A stretch of DNA of 38,870 nt from an uncultured Prevotellaceae bacterium. Lineage in GTDB: Bacteria; Bacteroidota; Bacteroidia; Bacteroidales; Bacteroidaceae. Below, in pieces: positions 30,738 through 38,870 of this stretch (position 1 is its first letter; every line of letters starts with the position of its first letter). Location: assembly GCA_900317305.1 (NCBI GenBank), contig ONGG01000053.1:1-38870 (forward strand). The letters are read 5' to 3'. The notes beneath the pieces are model-generated. The model had not been told where the DNA came from, made no database searches, and worked only from the letters and a program-made list of their open reading frames with translations. The translations under genes and the position numbers were made by a program.

Positions 30738-32570
30738 ATGGAGAACAAGAACGTGACCGCAGGAGAGAAGATGAACCTGCTAGACCTGCTGAAGAATATC
30801 ATTCCCTTCGTGCGGCCCTACAAATGGCTTATCGGCATCACGCTGGTGCTTACCCTCGTGGGGTCGCTGATGGCCCAGGTGAACGCCGTGGTGCTCGACC
30901 GCGCCGTCGACGCCATCAACGCCCTCATCCAGCAGCCGACGTTCGAATGGAGCAGTGCGCTGCGCATTCTCACCACCATCAGCATCATCCTGCTGGGCAA
31001 AGAGGTGGTGGGTTCGCTCGTCACCTTCTTTCAGCGCTACTACGGTGAGCGCATGCGCATCCTCGTGAGCCGCGACTTGTCGCTTCGAGTGGTGGAGAAG
31101 ATGCTCTCGTTCCGCATGTCGTTTTTCACATCCGAAGGCAACGAGACCGGTAAGTTGCAGTCGCGCATCGACCGGGGCATCATGAGTCTGAGCAACACCG
31201 TGAACAACTTCTTCATCGAGATTCTGCCCCTCTTCACCAGCGCCATCCTTGCCCTCGCACTCATGTTCATGGCCAATGTCTATGTGGGACTGGTGGCCCT
31301 ATGCATCGTGCCCATCTACTTCTGGGTGACCTACATACAAGCCAACCGCATGAAAGGCGGGCGCAGGGGCATCTTCGGCGGCCACCAGGCTGTGAGCCAA
31401 GGTATTCTGGGCATCATCGAGAGCATCACTGTCATCAAGTCGTTCAACCGCGAGCAGACGGAGGCCGACCGCCAGGCAGGCATCCAGCGCACGATGACTG
31501 ACCTGCAGTTGAACACCCGCAAGCAGAGCTATATGTTCAATGGTCTGAAGAGTTTTCTGGAGCAGATAGGCACGGTGCTCATCATCATCCTCACCGCCTA
31601 CCTGGTGCTCATCGACTACCCCGGAATGACGATTGGAAAAATCATGTACCACGTGATGCTCTTCGCCAACGTGAGCGCCCCCATCAGACAGTTGCACCGC
31701 ATCTACGACGACATGAACGACGCACTCATCTATGCCGAGGGATTCTTCGGCATCCTGCATGCCGAGGACGAGGTGGAGGACACTGGCACCCACCACCCCG
31801 ACGTGGTGAGAGGCGACTTCGAACTTGAGGGAGTGGACTTCACCTACAGCAACGGCACGCAGGCCCTCCACAATGTGTCGATGCACATCGAGAGCGGGAA
31901 AATCACCGCCCTGGTGGGTCTGAGCGGTGCGGGAAAGAGCACCATCGTGAGCCTGCTCGACAAGTTCTACCACCCCGGGAAAGGCAGCATACGGCTCGAC
32001 GGCGTGGAGCTGCGCGACTGGGACACCCACTGGCTGCGCGACAACGTAGGCTTGGTGCTGCAGAAGAACCACATCTTCGACGGCAGCATAGAAGACAACA
32101 TCAAGTATGGCTGTCCCAATGCCACGCACGACGATGTGGTGGAAGCCGCCAAGAAAGCCTACATCTACGACCAGGTGATGCAACTGCCCCATGGATTCGA
32201 CACCCACGCCCTGCAGTTGAGCGGCGGACAGCAGCAACGCATCGCCATCGCCAGAATGTTCATCAAGAACCCACCCATCATTTTCCTCGACGAGCCCACA
32301 GCAAGTCTCGACGCCATCGCCACCGAGCAAATCAAGTCGAGCATCGACGCCATCAAGGCCGGGCGCACCGTGATCATCATCTCGCACAACATCGGTCAGA
32401 TCATCGATGCCGACAAGATCTACGTGCTGCAGGAAGGCCGTGTGGTGCAAGGCGGCACACCCGATGAGGTATACAAGCAAGGGGGCATCTACAAGGACAT
32501 CTTCGATGCAAGCGCGCGGAGCATGAACGTAGACAAGATAGCCCACACCATGGACAGCCGACCCACATAA
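30738..32570 (+). CDS. ABC exporter half-transporter (MsbA/MDR type)
   Basis: A 610-residue fused membrane and nucleotide-binding protein. Six membrane helices span residues ~25-310 (WLIGITLVLTLVGSLMAQVN; ILPLFTSAILALALMFMANV), with the coupling-helix motif GNETGKLQSRIDRGIMSL. The ATPase domain holds Walker A GLSGAGKST, Q loop (VGLVLQKNHIFDGSIEDNI), signature LSGGQQQR, Walker B IIFLDEPTASLD and switch H in IISHN. The ATG at 30738 is chosen since upstream codons include the promoter. Half-size exporters form homodimers for lipid or drug export; the substrate is unknown. It is transcribed alone or with the NYN gene downstream (73-nt gap). Confidence 0.9.
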   Translation: MENKNVTAGEKMNLLDLLKNIIPFVRPYKWLIGITLVLTLVGSLMAQVNAVVLDRAVDAINALIQQPTFEWSSALRILTTISIILLGKEVVGSLVTFFQRYYGERMRILVSRDLSLRVVEKMLSFRMSFFTSEGNETGKLQSRIDRGIMSLSNTVNNFFIEILPLFTSAILALALMFMANVYVGLVALCIVPIYFWVTYIQANRMKGGRRGIFGGHQAVSQGILGIIESITVIKSFNREQTEADRQAGIQRTMTDLQLNTRKQSYMFNGLKSFLEQIGTVLIIILTAYLVLIDYPGMTIGKIMYHVMLFANVSAPIRQLHRIYDDMNDALIYAEGFFGILHAEDEVEDTGTHHPDVVRGDFELEGVDFTYSNGTQALHNVSMHIESGKITALVGLSGAGKSTIVSLLDKFYHPGKGSIRLDGVELRDWDTHWLRDNVGLVLQKNHIFDGSIEDNIKYGCPNATHDDVVEAAKKAYIYDQVMQLPHGFDTHALQLSGGQQQRIAIARMFIKNPPIIFLDEPTASLDAIATEQIKSSIDAIKAGRTVIIISHNIGQIIDADKIYVLQEGRVVQGGTPDEVYKQGGIYKDIFDASARSMNVDKIAHTMDSRPT

Positions 32571-32606
32571 CACAACCACAAACACGCCCCGTGTCAAAAA
32601 CGGCAT

Positions 32607-32614
32607 CATTTTTG
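32607..32614 (+). promoter_or_regulatory. Weak candidate -7 box before the NYN gene
   Basis: CATTTTTG differs from TAnnTTTG only in the first base. It also forms the right arm of an inverted repeat, CAAAAA...TTTTTG (32595-32614). The start would be near 32620, 24 nt before the ATG. No good -33 box. Confidence 0.35.
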
Positions 32615-32643
32615 CAGGGGAAGAATGTATTCAGAATAAGAAA

Positions 32644-33402
32644 ATGGAAAAGAAAGACTTCAATATGGCCGTTTTGTTCGACGCCGACAACGTGCCATCC
32701 TCTCAAGTGCAAGAAATGCTCAACGAGATTGCGAAATATGGCGTCCCCACCATCAAGAGAATTTACGGCGACTGGACCAAGCCCAACTTGGCCGGATGGA
32801 AGAGCGTGCTGCTCGAGAATGCCATCACGCCCATACAACAATATAGCTACACCACAGGCAAGAACGCCACCGACTCGGCGATGATCATCGACGCGATGGA
32901 TATCCTGCACAGCAACAAGGTAGACGGGTTCTGCATCATCTCGAGCGACAGCGACTTCACCCGTCTGGCCACCCGCCTGCGCGAGTCGAGCAAATATGTC
33001 ATCGGCATGGGCGAGCGGAAAACACCCCGCCCCTTCATCGTGTCGTGCGACAAGTTCATCTACATTGAGAACCTGGGCAACGACGACGAGGAGACACCTA
33101 CAAAGAAAGAGGCCAGCGAGACCGAGGAGGTGAAGCCCAAGTCAGCCCCGAAGGAGAAGATCAGTTATGCGCTCATCAAACTGCTGCGCCATACCATCAA
33201 CGACCTGGCCGACGACAACGACTGGGTGTCGATGGCCGAGGTGGGCAGCCTCATCATGAAGAAACGACCCGACTTCGACCCCCGCAACTATGGTTTCCAG
33301 CGGCTCACTCCGCTCATTGAATCGTGTCCGAAATACTTTGAGATAGAGAAGCGGAAGGTGGAGAACAGCCATGTGAAACACGTGTTTGTGAGACTGAAAT
33401 AG
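32644..33402 (+). CDS. NYN-domain (PIN-like) protein with OST-HTH/LOTUS-type C-terminus
   Basis: A 252-residue protein. The N-terminal ~140 residues are a NYN (LabA/Limkain-type) nuclease-like domain with the acidic triad in VLFDADNVPS, KNATDSAMIIDAMDIL and CIISSDSDFTRLATRLRE. A charged linker (TPTKKEASETEEVKPKSAPK) leads to a C-terminal winged-helix of the OST-HTH/LOTUS kind: ISYALIKLLRHTINDLADDN DWVSMAEVGSLI, then RPDFDPRNYGFQRLTPLIES. In eukaryotes LOTUS domains bind RNA or RNA helicases; NYN domains are RNases. The acidic residues are intact, so a ribonuclease role is plausible but unproven. Confidence 0.88.
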   Translation: MEKKDFNMAVLFDADNVPSSQVQEMLNEIAKYGVPTIKRIYGDWTKPNLAGWKSVLLENAITPIQQYSYTTGKNATDSAMIIDAMDILHSNKVDGFCIISSDSDFTRLATRLRESSKYVIGMGERKTPRPFIVSCDKFIYIENLGNDDEETPTKKEASETEEVKPKSAPKEKISYALIKLLRHTINDLADDNDWVSMAEVGSLIMKKRPDFDPRNYGFQRLTPLIESCPKYFEIEKRKVENSHVKHVFVRLK

Positions 33403-33465
33403 GAATTGGAAGGGAAATGGCAGGATTTTTTCGCACGAACAGTAGGGTTTTTGAATAAAAAAAAG

Positions 33466-33473
33466 TAATTTTG
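33466..33473 (+). promoter_or_regulatory. Promoter -7 box of the antiporter gene
   Basis: TAATTTTG at 33466-33473 predicts a start near 33479. This excludes the GTG at 33479 as a normal start codon and supports ATG at 33524 with a 45-nt leader. No proper -33 TTTG at the expected distance. Confidence 0.6.
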
Positions 33474-33523
33474 CCATTGTGGTGACCGCCAGTCTGGCCC
33501 TAGCCCAAAAACCTTGTGTTCAC

Positions 33524-35656
33524 ATGCCTGACCTATCGCACTACTTCCCCATTGCCAACCCGACGCTGATCTTCTTCGTCGTACTGTGCATCATCCTTCT
33601 TGCTCCCATCATCATGGGCAAGTTGCGCATACCCCATATCGTGGGCATGGTGCTGGCCGGTGTGGCGATAGGCGAATATGGCTTCGACATCCTGCAGCGC
33701 GACGACTCCTTCGAGCTCTTTGGAAAGGTGGGCATGTTCTACATCATGTTCCTGGCCGGACTGGAGATGGACAAGGAGAGCATGAAGAAGACCAAGGACC
33801 GACTGCTCACTTTCGGACTGCTCACCTTCATTGTGCCTTTCGTTATCGCCTATCTGCTGTCGACATGGGCCCTGGGATATTCCACTTTCGCCTCGCTGCT
33901 GCTCAGCTGTATTATGGCATCCAACACCCTGGTGGCCTACCCCATCGTGTGCAGGTATGGCCTGCAACAACATCCCAGCGTGGCGCTGAGCGTGGGGTCG
34001 ACGATGGTCGCCCTGTTTCTCTCGCTCACCACCCTCGCCGCCGTCGTGGGGGCTTTCTCGGGCAAGGGAGACGCAATGTTCTGGGTGCTGTTTCTCATCA
34101 AGATCGTGGTATTCTGTGCCATCCTCTTCTTCCTCATCCCCCGGCTCACCCGATGGTTCCTGCGCCGCTACTCCGACGCGGTGATGCAGTTTATCTTCGT
34201 GCTCTCGATGATGTTCCTCTGTGCCGCACTCGCCGAGTTCGCCAATCTGGAGGGCATCCTGGGCGCCTTTATCTGCGGACTAATCCTCAACAGGTTCATC
34301 CCCCGGCTCTCGCCCCTGATGAACCGCATCGAGTTCATCGGCAACGCACTTTTCATACCCTATTTCCTCATCGGTGTGGGCATGCTCATCAACGTGCGCG
34401 TGCTCTTCAACGGAGGCGACATCGTGTGGGTGGTGCTCTTCATGGTGCTTGTGGGTACTGTGGGAAAAGCTTTGGCCGCCTACATGGCCAGTTTCCACTT
34501 CAGGATGCCGATGAAGTGGGGACACATGATGTGCGGTCTCACATCGGCCCATGCCGCCGGTGCCATCGCCATGGTGATGGTGGGCATGAAGACCGAGGTG
34601 TCGCCCGGTGTGCAACTGGTGGACGACAACATGCTCAATGGTGTGGTGATCATGATTCTATTCACCTGCATCATCAGCACCATCATCACCGAGCATACCG
34701 CCAAGCAAATCGTGATTGACGACAAGCCACAACAAGCGACTGAGGACATCGACGACGAGAAGATATTGCTGCCCGTGAAATACCCTGAACTGGCAGAAGG
34801 TCTGGTGAGCGTGGCCCTGATGATGCGCAACGAGAAGCTGAACCGCGGACTGGTGGCGCTCAACGTGGTCTACGACGATGACAAACGGCAGGAGAACCAA
34901 GAGCGCGGACGCCAACTCCTCAGCCACCTGGTGAAGACGGCTAGCGCCGCCGACGTGAGGATGCAGACCCAGGTGAGGATAGCCGCCAACATCGCCAACG
35001 GCATCAAGCACGCCTTCAAGGAATTCGACGCCTCGGAAATCATCATGGGCCTACACATCCACCATGAGATCTCGCCCAAGTTCTGGGGTGAGTTCGCACA
35101 GAGCCTCTACAACGGACTGAGCCGTCAGATTATCTTCGTGAGGCTGAAACAACCCATCAACACACTGAGGTGTATCAGGGTGGCCGTGCCATCGAGGGCA
35201 GAGTTCGAGGCAGGGTTTCACCGATGGCTGGAGCGCCTGGTGAGGATGGCCGAGAACCTCGACTGCCGCATCGTGTTCCATGCCCGCCACGACTGCAGCG
35301 ACCTGATACGCGACTTCATCCGTTTCCGTCATCCCAGCGTGAGAGACGAGTACGAGCCGATGGAGCACTGGAACGAGTTGCCCCACCTGGCCACACACAT
35401 GAACGACGACCACATGATTGTGTTCGTGACATCGCGTAAGGGCAACATCTCCTACAAGACCGCCTTCGAGAAACTGCCGTTCGAGATAGAGCATTTCTAC
35501 CAGGGGAAGAGTCTGATGATCGTGTTCCCCGACCAGTATGGCGACCTGATGGACTCGATGTCGTTTGCCGAGCCACAGCATACCGAGGAGAAGAGTGCCT
35601 ACAACATCCTTATCGACTGGTTTCGCAAGAAGAAGAAAACAAAAGAAACGTCATAA
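33524..35656 (+). CDS. CPA2-type cation:proton antiporter with Usp-like C-terminal domains
   Basis: A 710-residue protein. Residues ~10-400 form the Na+/H+-exchanger fold with about 12-13 helices: KLRIPHIVGMVLAGVAIGEY, GMFYIMFLAGLEMD (the usual acidic site), LEGILGAFICGLILNRFI, GLTSAHAAGAIAMVMVGM. The remaining ~300 residues are soluble and read as two universal-stress-protein-like units: KILLPVKYPELAEGLVSVAL ...ASEIIMGLHIHH, and LRCIRVAVPSRAEFEAGFHR ...HMIVFVTSRKG. This layout is frequent in Bacteroidota antiporters, where the tail may sense a nucleotide. Start as argued from the promoter position. The LolD-like gene follows 12 nt downstream. Confidence 0.88.
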   Translation: MPDLSHYFPIANPTLIFFVVLCIILLAPIIMGKLRIPHIVGMVLAGVAIGEYGFDILQRDDSFELFGKVGMFYIMFLAGLEMDKESMKKTKDRLLTFGLLTFIVPFVIAYLLSTWALGYSTFASLLLSCIMASNTLVAYPIVCRYGLQQHPSVALSVGSTMVALFLSLTTLAAVVGAFSGKGDAMFWVLFLIKIVVFCAILFFLIPRLTRWFLRRYSDAVMQFIFVLSMMFLCAALAEFANLEGILGAFICGLILNRFIPRLSPLMNRIEFIGNALFIPYFLIGVGMLINVRVLFNGGDIVWVVLFMVLVGTVGKALAAYMASFHFRMPMKWGHMMCGLTSAHAAGAIAMVMVGMKTEVSPGVQLVDDNMLNGVVIMILFTCIISTIITEHTAKQIVIDDKPQQATEDIDDEKILLPVKYPELAEGLVSVALMMRNEKLNRGLVALNVVYDDDKRQENQERGRQLLSHLVKTASAADVRMQTQVRIAANIANGIKHAFKEFDASEIIMGLHIHHEISPKFWGEFAQSLYNGLSRQIIFVRLKQPINTLRCIRVAVPSRAEFEAGFHRWLERLVRMAENLDCRIVFHARHDCSDLIRDFIRFRHPSVRDEYEPMEHWNELPHLATHMNDDHMIVFVTSRKGNISYKTAFEKLPFEIEHFYQGKSLMIVFPDQYGDLMDSMSFAEPQHTEEKSAYNILIDWFRKKKKTKETS

Positions 35657-35668
35657 CATCAACACAAG

Positions 35669-36412
35669 ATGATAGAGATCAAATCCATCACCAAGAGTTT
35701 CGGCTCGCTGCAAGTGCTCAAGGGCATCGACCTGAGCATCAACAAAGGCGAGATCGTGAGCATCGTGGGGCCCAGCGGCGCCGGAAAGACCACCCTGTTG
35801 CAGATTATCGGCACACTCGACCGGCCCGACACTGGCGACATCATCATCGACGGCACCAACGTGGAGCAGCTGTCGACCGACAAGTTGTCGGTATTCCGTA
35901 ACCAGCACATCGGCTTCGTGTTTCAGTTCCACCAACTGCTGCCAGAGTTCACTGCCATCGAGAACGTGATGATTCCAGCCTATATCGCAGGGAAATCGCA
36001 GTCGGCAGCCAAGAAAAGAGCCACTGAGCTGTTGGAGTTCATGGGACTGACCGACCGTGCCTCGCACAAGCCCAACCAGCTGTCGGGTGGCGAGAAACAG
36101 CGCGTGGCCGTGGCAAGAGCACTGGTCAACGAACCATTTGTCATCCTTGCCGACGAGCCTTCGGGAAGCCTTGACAGCAAGAACAAAGCCGAACTCCACC
36201 AACTCTTCTTCGACCTGCGCGAGAAATACGGCATGACGTTCATCATCGTGACCCACGACGAAGGTCTGGCCCAACTCACCGACCGCACCATACGGCTGAA
36301 AGACGGCCAGATCGTAGGCGAGACGCGCAAGGCCTCTCCCAGCACTCCAGAGAATGCCCAAGGTGATTTCACCGCGACCACAGCAACCTCAGAACCCACT
36401 GAAAATGAATAA
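35669..36412 (+). CDS. lolD: LolD/MacB-type ABC ATP-binding protein
   Basis: A 247-residue ATPase. Walker [10 protein letters not shown] (residues 34-42), Q-loop [19 protein letters not shown], signature [15 protein letters not shown], Walker [14 protein letters not shown], switch THDEGL. The [16 protein letters not shown] pattern is that of LolD, which drives lipoprotein release from the inner membrane. Partner permeases (LolC/E) are not in the window. The last ~30 residues are a polar extension ([20 protein letters not shown]) beyond the usual end. Its stop overlaps the next gene's ATG by 8 nt, and it follows the antiporter by 12 nt, so the three genes probably form one operon. Confidence 0.85.
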   Translation: MIEIKSITKSFGSLQVLKGIDLSINKGEIVSIVGPSGAGKTTLLQIIGTLDRPDTGDIIIDGTNVEQLSTDKLSVFRNQHIGFVFQFHQLLPEFTAIENVMIPAYIAGKSQSAAKKRATELLEFMGLTDRASHKPNQLSGGEKQRVAVARALVNEPFVILADEPSGSLDSKNKAELHQLFFDLREKYGMTFIIVTHDEGLAQLTDRTIRLKDGQIVGETRKASPSTPENAQGDFTATTATSEPTENE

Positions 36413-37253
36413 GATATTACTTGGCGACTACAACCGCCTGAAAGTGTTGAGATTGGTGGACTTTGGCGCCTATCTTGACGGTGGCGAAGAAGGAGACATC
36501 CTTTTGCCAGAGAGATACCTGCCCGAAGGCACACAGCCCGGCGACGAACTGACCGTGTTTGTCTACCTCGACCAGGAAGAGCGCCTGGTGGCCACCACTG
36601 AGCGTCCACTGGCCAAGGTGGGCGAGTTTGCCTGGCTGAAAGTAGCATGGGTGAACCAATATGGTGCCTTTCTCGACTGGGGCCTGATGAAAGACCTGTT
36701 CTGTCCGTATGCCGAGCAGAAGAAGAAAATGTCGGTAGGCGAGCACCATGTGGTGCATTTGCACATCGACGAGGAGAGCTACCGCATCGTGGCTTCGGCA
36801 CGAGTGGAGCGATATCTCTCGCACGACCATGCCGACTACTACCACAACGAAAGTGTGGACCTGTTGGTGTGGCAACGCACCGAAATGGGCTACAAAGTGA
36901 TTGTCGACAACCAATATGCGGGTCTGGTGTACAACAATCAGATATACCGGAACATCCACACGGGTGAACGTCTGAAAGGCTACATCGACCTAGTGAGGGA
37001 AGATGGAAAGATTGACGTGATGCTCCAGCCATCGGGCCGGCAGCAGACGAAGGATTTCGCCGACACCCTCACCGACTGGCTCATTGCCCACGACGGGGTG
37101 TGCGAATATGGCGACAAGACCGATGCCGAGACCATCAGGCAAGTGTTTGGCGTGAGCAAGAAAACATTCAAGCGAGCCATTGGCGACCTATACAAGCACA
37201 GGGTGATTATCATCGAAGACGATGGCATACGTCTCACGTCAACGGATAATTGA
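36405..37253 (+). CDS. cvfB: CvfB-like S1 RNA-binding protein
   Basis: A 282-residue protein of the CvfB/YitL family: three S1-like OB folds and a C-terminal winged helix. S1-like strands are seen as [20 protein letters not shown] near residue 14, [20 protein letters not shown] near 84, and [20 protein letters not shown] near 166; the winged helix is [20 protein letters not shown]. CvfB binds RNA and affects virulence factor expression in Staphylococcus; in Bacteroidota its role is not known. The ATG at 36405 overlaps the lolD stop and is preferred over the upstream ATG at 36354, which lies inside lolD and adds non-conserved residues. Confidence 0.87.
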   Translation: MNKILLGDYNRLKVLRLVDFGAYLDGGEEGDILLPERYLPEGTQPGDELTVFVYLDQEERLVATTERPLAKVGEFAWLKVAWVNQYGAFLDWGLMKDLFCPYAEQKKKMSVGEHHVVHLHIDEESYRIVASARVERYLSHDHADYYHNESVDLLVWQRTEMGYKVIVDNQYAGLVYNNQIYRNIHTGERLKGYIDLVREDGKIDVMLQPSGRQQTKDFADTLTDWLIAHDGVCEYGDKTDAETIRQVFGVSKKTFKRAIGDLYKHRVIIIEDDGIRLTSTDN

Positions 37254-37337
37254 CAAGAAATGAGAAAATTTGTCGCATAAATGTGACCATTTAGAAAAAA
37301 AAGAGCTAAAAGCAGTCACGGTTTAGACAAAAATGGT

Positions 37338-37345
37338 TATATTTG
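37338..37345 (+). promoter_or_regulatory. -7 box of the candidate small RNA
   Basis: TATATTTG is a full match to TAnnTTTG. It predicts a start near 37352 and a transcript of about 110 nt to the terminator at 37464. The -33 region is not consensus. Confidence 0.6.
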
Positions 37346-37369
37346 CGCAGTAATATCACCCTACAATAT

Positions 37370-37444
37370 ATGGCAAAGACAACGCCCTCTATGAGAGTTA
37401 ATGCCATATCTATCCGACAGAGGGCATACGGGGGCACTCCGTGA
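37370..37444 (+). CDS. Possible 24-aa peptide inside the small RNA
   Basis: ATG at 37370 opens a frame of 24 codons, MAKTTPSMRVNAISIRQRAY then GGTP, stopping with TGA in the loop of the terminator hairpin. The start codon is within the first paired segment, so the fold could hide it. There is no clear ribosome-binding site, but this group seldom uses one. Could be chance. Confidence 0.25.
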   Translation: MAKTTPSMRVNAISIRQRAYGGTP

Positions 37445-37464
37445 GGAGTGTCCCCAATTTTTTT
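37430..37464 (+). terminator. Terminator of the small RNA
   Basis: GGGGGCACTCC (37430-37440), loop GTGA, GGAGTGTCCCC (37445-37455), eleven pairs with one G-U, then AATTTTTTT. Strong rho-independent terminator on the plus strand. Confidence 0.9.
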
Positions 37465-37491
37465 CCATTCCGGGCACCCACAGTCTTGTCA

Positions 37492-37521
37492 AACAAAAAA
37501 GGCTCCCACTAAGGAAGCCTT
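37492..37521 (-). terminator. Terminator of asnS
   Basis: On the minus strand AAGGCTTCC (37521-37513) pairs with GGGAGCCTT (37507-37499) with one mismatch, followed by a T run (37500-37492 as A's on the plus strand). It lies 8 nt after the asnS stop. Confidence 0.8.
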
Positions 37522-37528
37522 CTTATGA

Positions 37529-38870
37529 TTAGAACTCTGCATTCTTCGGAGTGCGGGGGAAGGGGATGACATCGCGGATGTTCTGCATTCCCGTGACAAA
37601 GAGGATCAGTCGCTCGAAGCCGAGGCCGAAACCAGCATGCGGGCAAGAGCCGTACTTACGGGTATCAAGATACCACCAGAGTTTATCGGTCTCCATCTGC
37701 CGACTGTTAATCTCAGCCATCAGTTTGTCGTAGTTCTCCTCGCGCACGCTGCCACCGATAATCTCTCCAATCTGCGGGAAGAGTACATCGGTGCCCTGCA
37801 TGGTGGGACCAGGAGCCACACAGCCTTGATAGCCCACCGAGCCATTGCCCTGCGCCTCGTTCTGCTTCATATAGAAAGCCTTGATGCTGGCAGGATAGTC
37901 GGTCATGATGACAGGTTTCTTGAAATGCTCCTCCACCAGGTAGCGCTCGTGCTCGGAAGCCAGGTCGTCGCCCCAGTTGCAGGGGAACTCGAACTTCTTT
38001 CCATTCTTGATGGCCTCCTGCAGGATCTCTATACCCTTTGTATAGGGCAAGCGGACGAAAGTCTCCTTGAGCACACCTTCCAGACGTGGAATCAGGTCGT
38101 GCTTCGGTGTGATGAACTTGTTGTCGTTGATGAACTCAAGGTCGTCCTTGCATTTCTCCAAGGCCCATCTCACGCAATACTTGATGAAATCTTCCTCGAG
38201 GTCCATCAGTTCCTCCTGGTTGAGGAATGCCACTTCAGGCTCCACCATCCAGAACTCTGCCAAATGTCGAGGCGTGTTGGAGTTCTCGGCACGGAATGTT
38301 GGTCCGAAGGTGTAGATGGCACCTAATGCCGTGGCACCCAGTTCGCCTTCGAGCTGTCCAGAAACCGTGAGCGAAGTCTGCTGTCCGAAGAAGTCATCGT
38401 CGTAGATGATTTTTCCATCCTCGTCTTTCTTCAGGTCATAGAGATTCTTGGTGGTGACCTGGAACATATTTCCTGCTCCCTCACAGTCGCTGGCCGTAAT
38501 CAGCGGTGTATGGAAATAGTAGAAGCCATGCTCGTGAAAATAGGTATGGATGGCCATGGCCATGTTGTGGCGGATACGCATGATGGCACCGAAGATATTG
38601 GTGCGCAGACGCATATGAGCATGCTGGCGCATATACTCAAAGCTCTGGCCCTTCTTCTGCATCGGATAATCGGCACCACACATACCATAGACCTCAATGT
38701 TCTCGCACTGAAGTTCCACAGCCTGTCCGCCACCCTGGCTCTCCACAAGCACGCCATCGACACCGATACAAGCACCGGTGGTGACTTGCTTGAGCAAGGC
38801 AGCATCGAATTTCGAGGGGTCGACAACAATCTGAACGTTCTTGATGGTAGAACCGTCGTTAAGGGCGATG
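37529..38870 (-). CDS. asnS: Asparaginyl-tRNA synthetase, 5' end outside window
   Basis: A class II aminoacyl-tRNA synthetase that charges tRNA-Asn. The frame is open to the right edge of the window (reading [20 protein letters not shown] upstream), so the true start lies beyond; about 447 codons are present out of a usual ~465. Motif 2 is [20 protein letters not shown], motif 3 [10 protein letters not shown], the C-terminus ends [14 protein letters not shown] as in bacterial AsnRS. The N-terminal OB-fold anticodon-binding domain is partly visible ([20 protein letters not shown]). It converges on the small-RNA unit, with back-to-back terminators. Confidence 0.96.
   Translation of the reverse strand, partial: IALNDGSTIKNVQIVVDPSKFDAALLKQVTTGACIGVDGVLVESQGGGQAVELQCENIEVYGMCGADYPMQKKGQSFEYMRQHAHMRLRTNIFGAIMRIRHNMAMAIHTYFHEHGFYYFHTPLITASDCEGAGNMFQVTTKNLYDLKKDEDGKIIYDDDFFGQQTSLTVSGQLEGELGATALGAIYTFGPTFRAENSNTPRHLAEFWMVEPEVAFLNQEELMDLEEDFIKYCVRWALEKCKDDLEFINDNKFITPKHDLIPRLEGVLKETFVRLPYTKGIEILQEAIKNGKKFEFPCNWGDDLASEHERYLVEEHFKKPVIMTDYPASIKAFYMKQNEAQGNGSVGYQGCVAPGPTMQGTDVLFPQIGEIIGGSVREENYDKLMAEINSRQMETDKLWWYLDTRKYGSCPHAGFGLGFERLILFVTGMQNIRDVIPFPRTPKNAEF

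Larger units (their letters stand above)
37352..37464 (+). ncRNA. Candidate stand-alone small RNA with pseudoknot potential
   Basis: Between a -7 box and a strong terminator lies a ~110-nt unit with no downstream gene on the same strand. Two perfect 7-bp pairings interleave: ATATGGC (37368-37374) with GCCATAT (37403-37409), and GCCCTCT (37384-37390) with AGAGGGC (37419-37425). Order A-B-A'-B' is an H-type pseudoknot. A local hairpin CTCT-ATG-AGAG (37387-37397) competes with the second. This is not a family I can name. A 24-codon ORF lies within it (next entry), so a peptide-coding mRNA is the alternative. Confidence 0.55.

Noticed and set aside
33479-33523. GTG at 33479 as start of the antiporter
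   Set aside because: The predicted transcription start is at about 33479, and the extra residues are not conserved in kind; ATG at 33524 fits better.
37338-37464. Riboswitch controlling a downstream gene
   Set aside because: A terminator follows and the next gene is on the opposite strand, so there is nothing in cis to control.

Overview
The window reads as a chromosomal segment of a Bacteroidota member, most likely a Prevotella-type (Prevotellaceae) bacterium. The basis is: repeated Bacteroidota-type promoters (TTTG, about 19-21 nt, then TAnnTTTG) in front of most transcription units; family content typical of the group (an OMP_b-brl_3-type outer-membrane barrel with a carboxypeptidase-regulatory-like N-domain, a C10 streptopain-like protease with dockerin-like repeats, GH3 and GH115 glycosidases, an AAA_14/DUF4143 ATPase); and a C-terminal tail on the PAP2 phosphatase like those seen on secreted Prevotella proteins. 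Almost all of the DNA is GC-rich and densely coding. Two stretches, the DUF559 element near 18.3-19.2 kb and the AAA ATPase at 29.2-30.6 kb, are visibly more AT-rich and look acquired.

Layout. 0-5.2 kb: a 56-aa orphan ORF with a terminator, then a six-gene plus-strand operon (DUF3836-like protein, ABC ATPase, two permeases, YtrA-type GntR repressor, secreted alpha/beta hydrolase). A perfect 9-bp inverted repeat sits on the operon's transcription start and is a strong candidate operator for the operon's own GntR protein. 5.2-7.5 kb: a repeat-built intergenic region, then minus-strand M48 protease, a small hypothetical protein and a PAP2 acid phosphatase. 7.8-16.9 kb: a glycan block with a GH3 lipoprotein, a convergent overlapping outer-membrane barrel protein, a frameshifted GH115 alpha-glucuronidase and a UDP-glucuronate-4-epimerase-like enzyme. 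17.1-22.1 kb: tRNA-Phe, then the etfB-etfA-(57-aa membrane protein)-acyl-CoA dehydrogenase operon. This operon is interrupted between etfB and etfA by a compound element, and its dehydrogenase gene carries a deletion/frameshift. 22.1-25.7 kb: GT-C-like membrane protein, PH-domain protein, PBP4-type carboxypeptidase, small acidic protein. 25.7-28.9 kb: minus-strand C10 protease and RmuC. 29.2-37.3 kb: AAA_14 ATPase, ABC exporter, NYN/OST-HTH protein, cation/proton antiporter with Usp-like tail, LolD-like ATPase, CvfB-like S1 protein. 37.3-38.9 kb: a probable stand-alone small RNA with its own promoter and terminator, then the 3' part of asnS on the minus strand.

The most unusual structure is at 18278-19233. 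A DUF559 (Vsr/PD-(D/E)xK-like) gene lies between two ~40-bp GC-rich repeats in inverted orientation, each of them internally palindromic. The right one is inside the etfA reading frame and is translated in frame as part of the EtfA N-terminus. Between the DUF559 gene and the real etfA start are two more copies of the etfA start (ATG plus about 28 nt). After each of these comes a 24-codon remnant that reads as the C-terminus of a different DUF559 allele. This looks like repeated insertion and decay of one element family at the same place, with the 5' end of the host gene re-created each time. No transposase is visible.

Two genes (GH115 and acyl-CoA dehydrogenase) are broken in the same manner: the two halves are both well conserved but lie in different frames, and a short internal segment seems to be missing. 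That may be biology or an assembly fault, and cannot be decided from the sequence alone.
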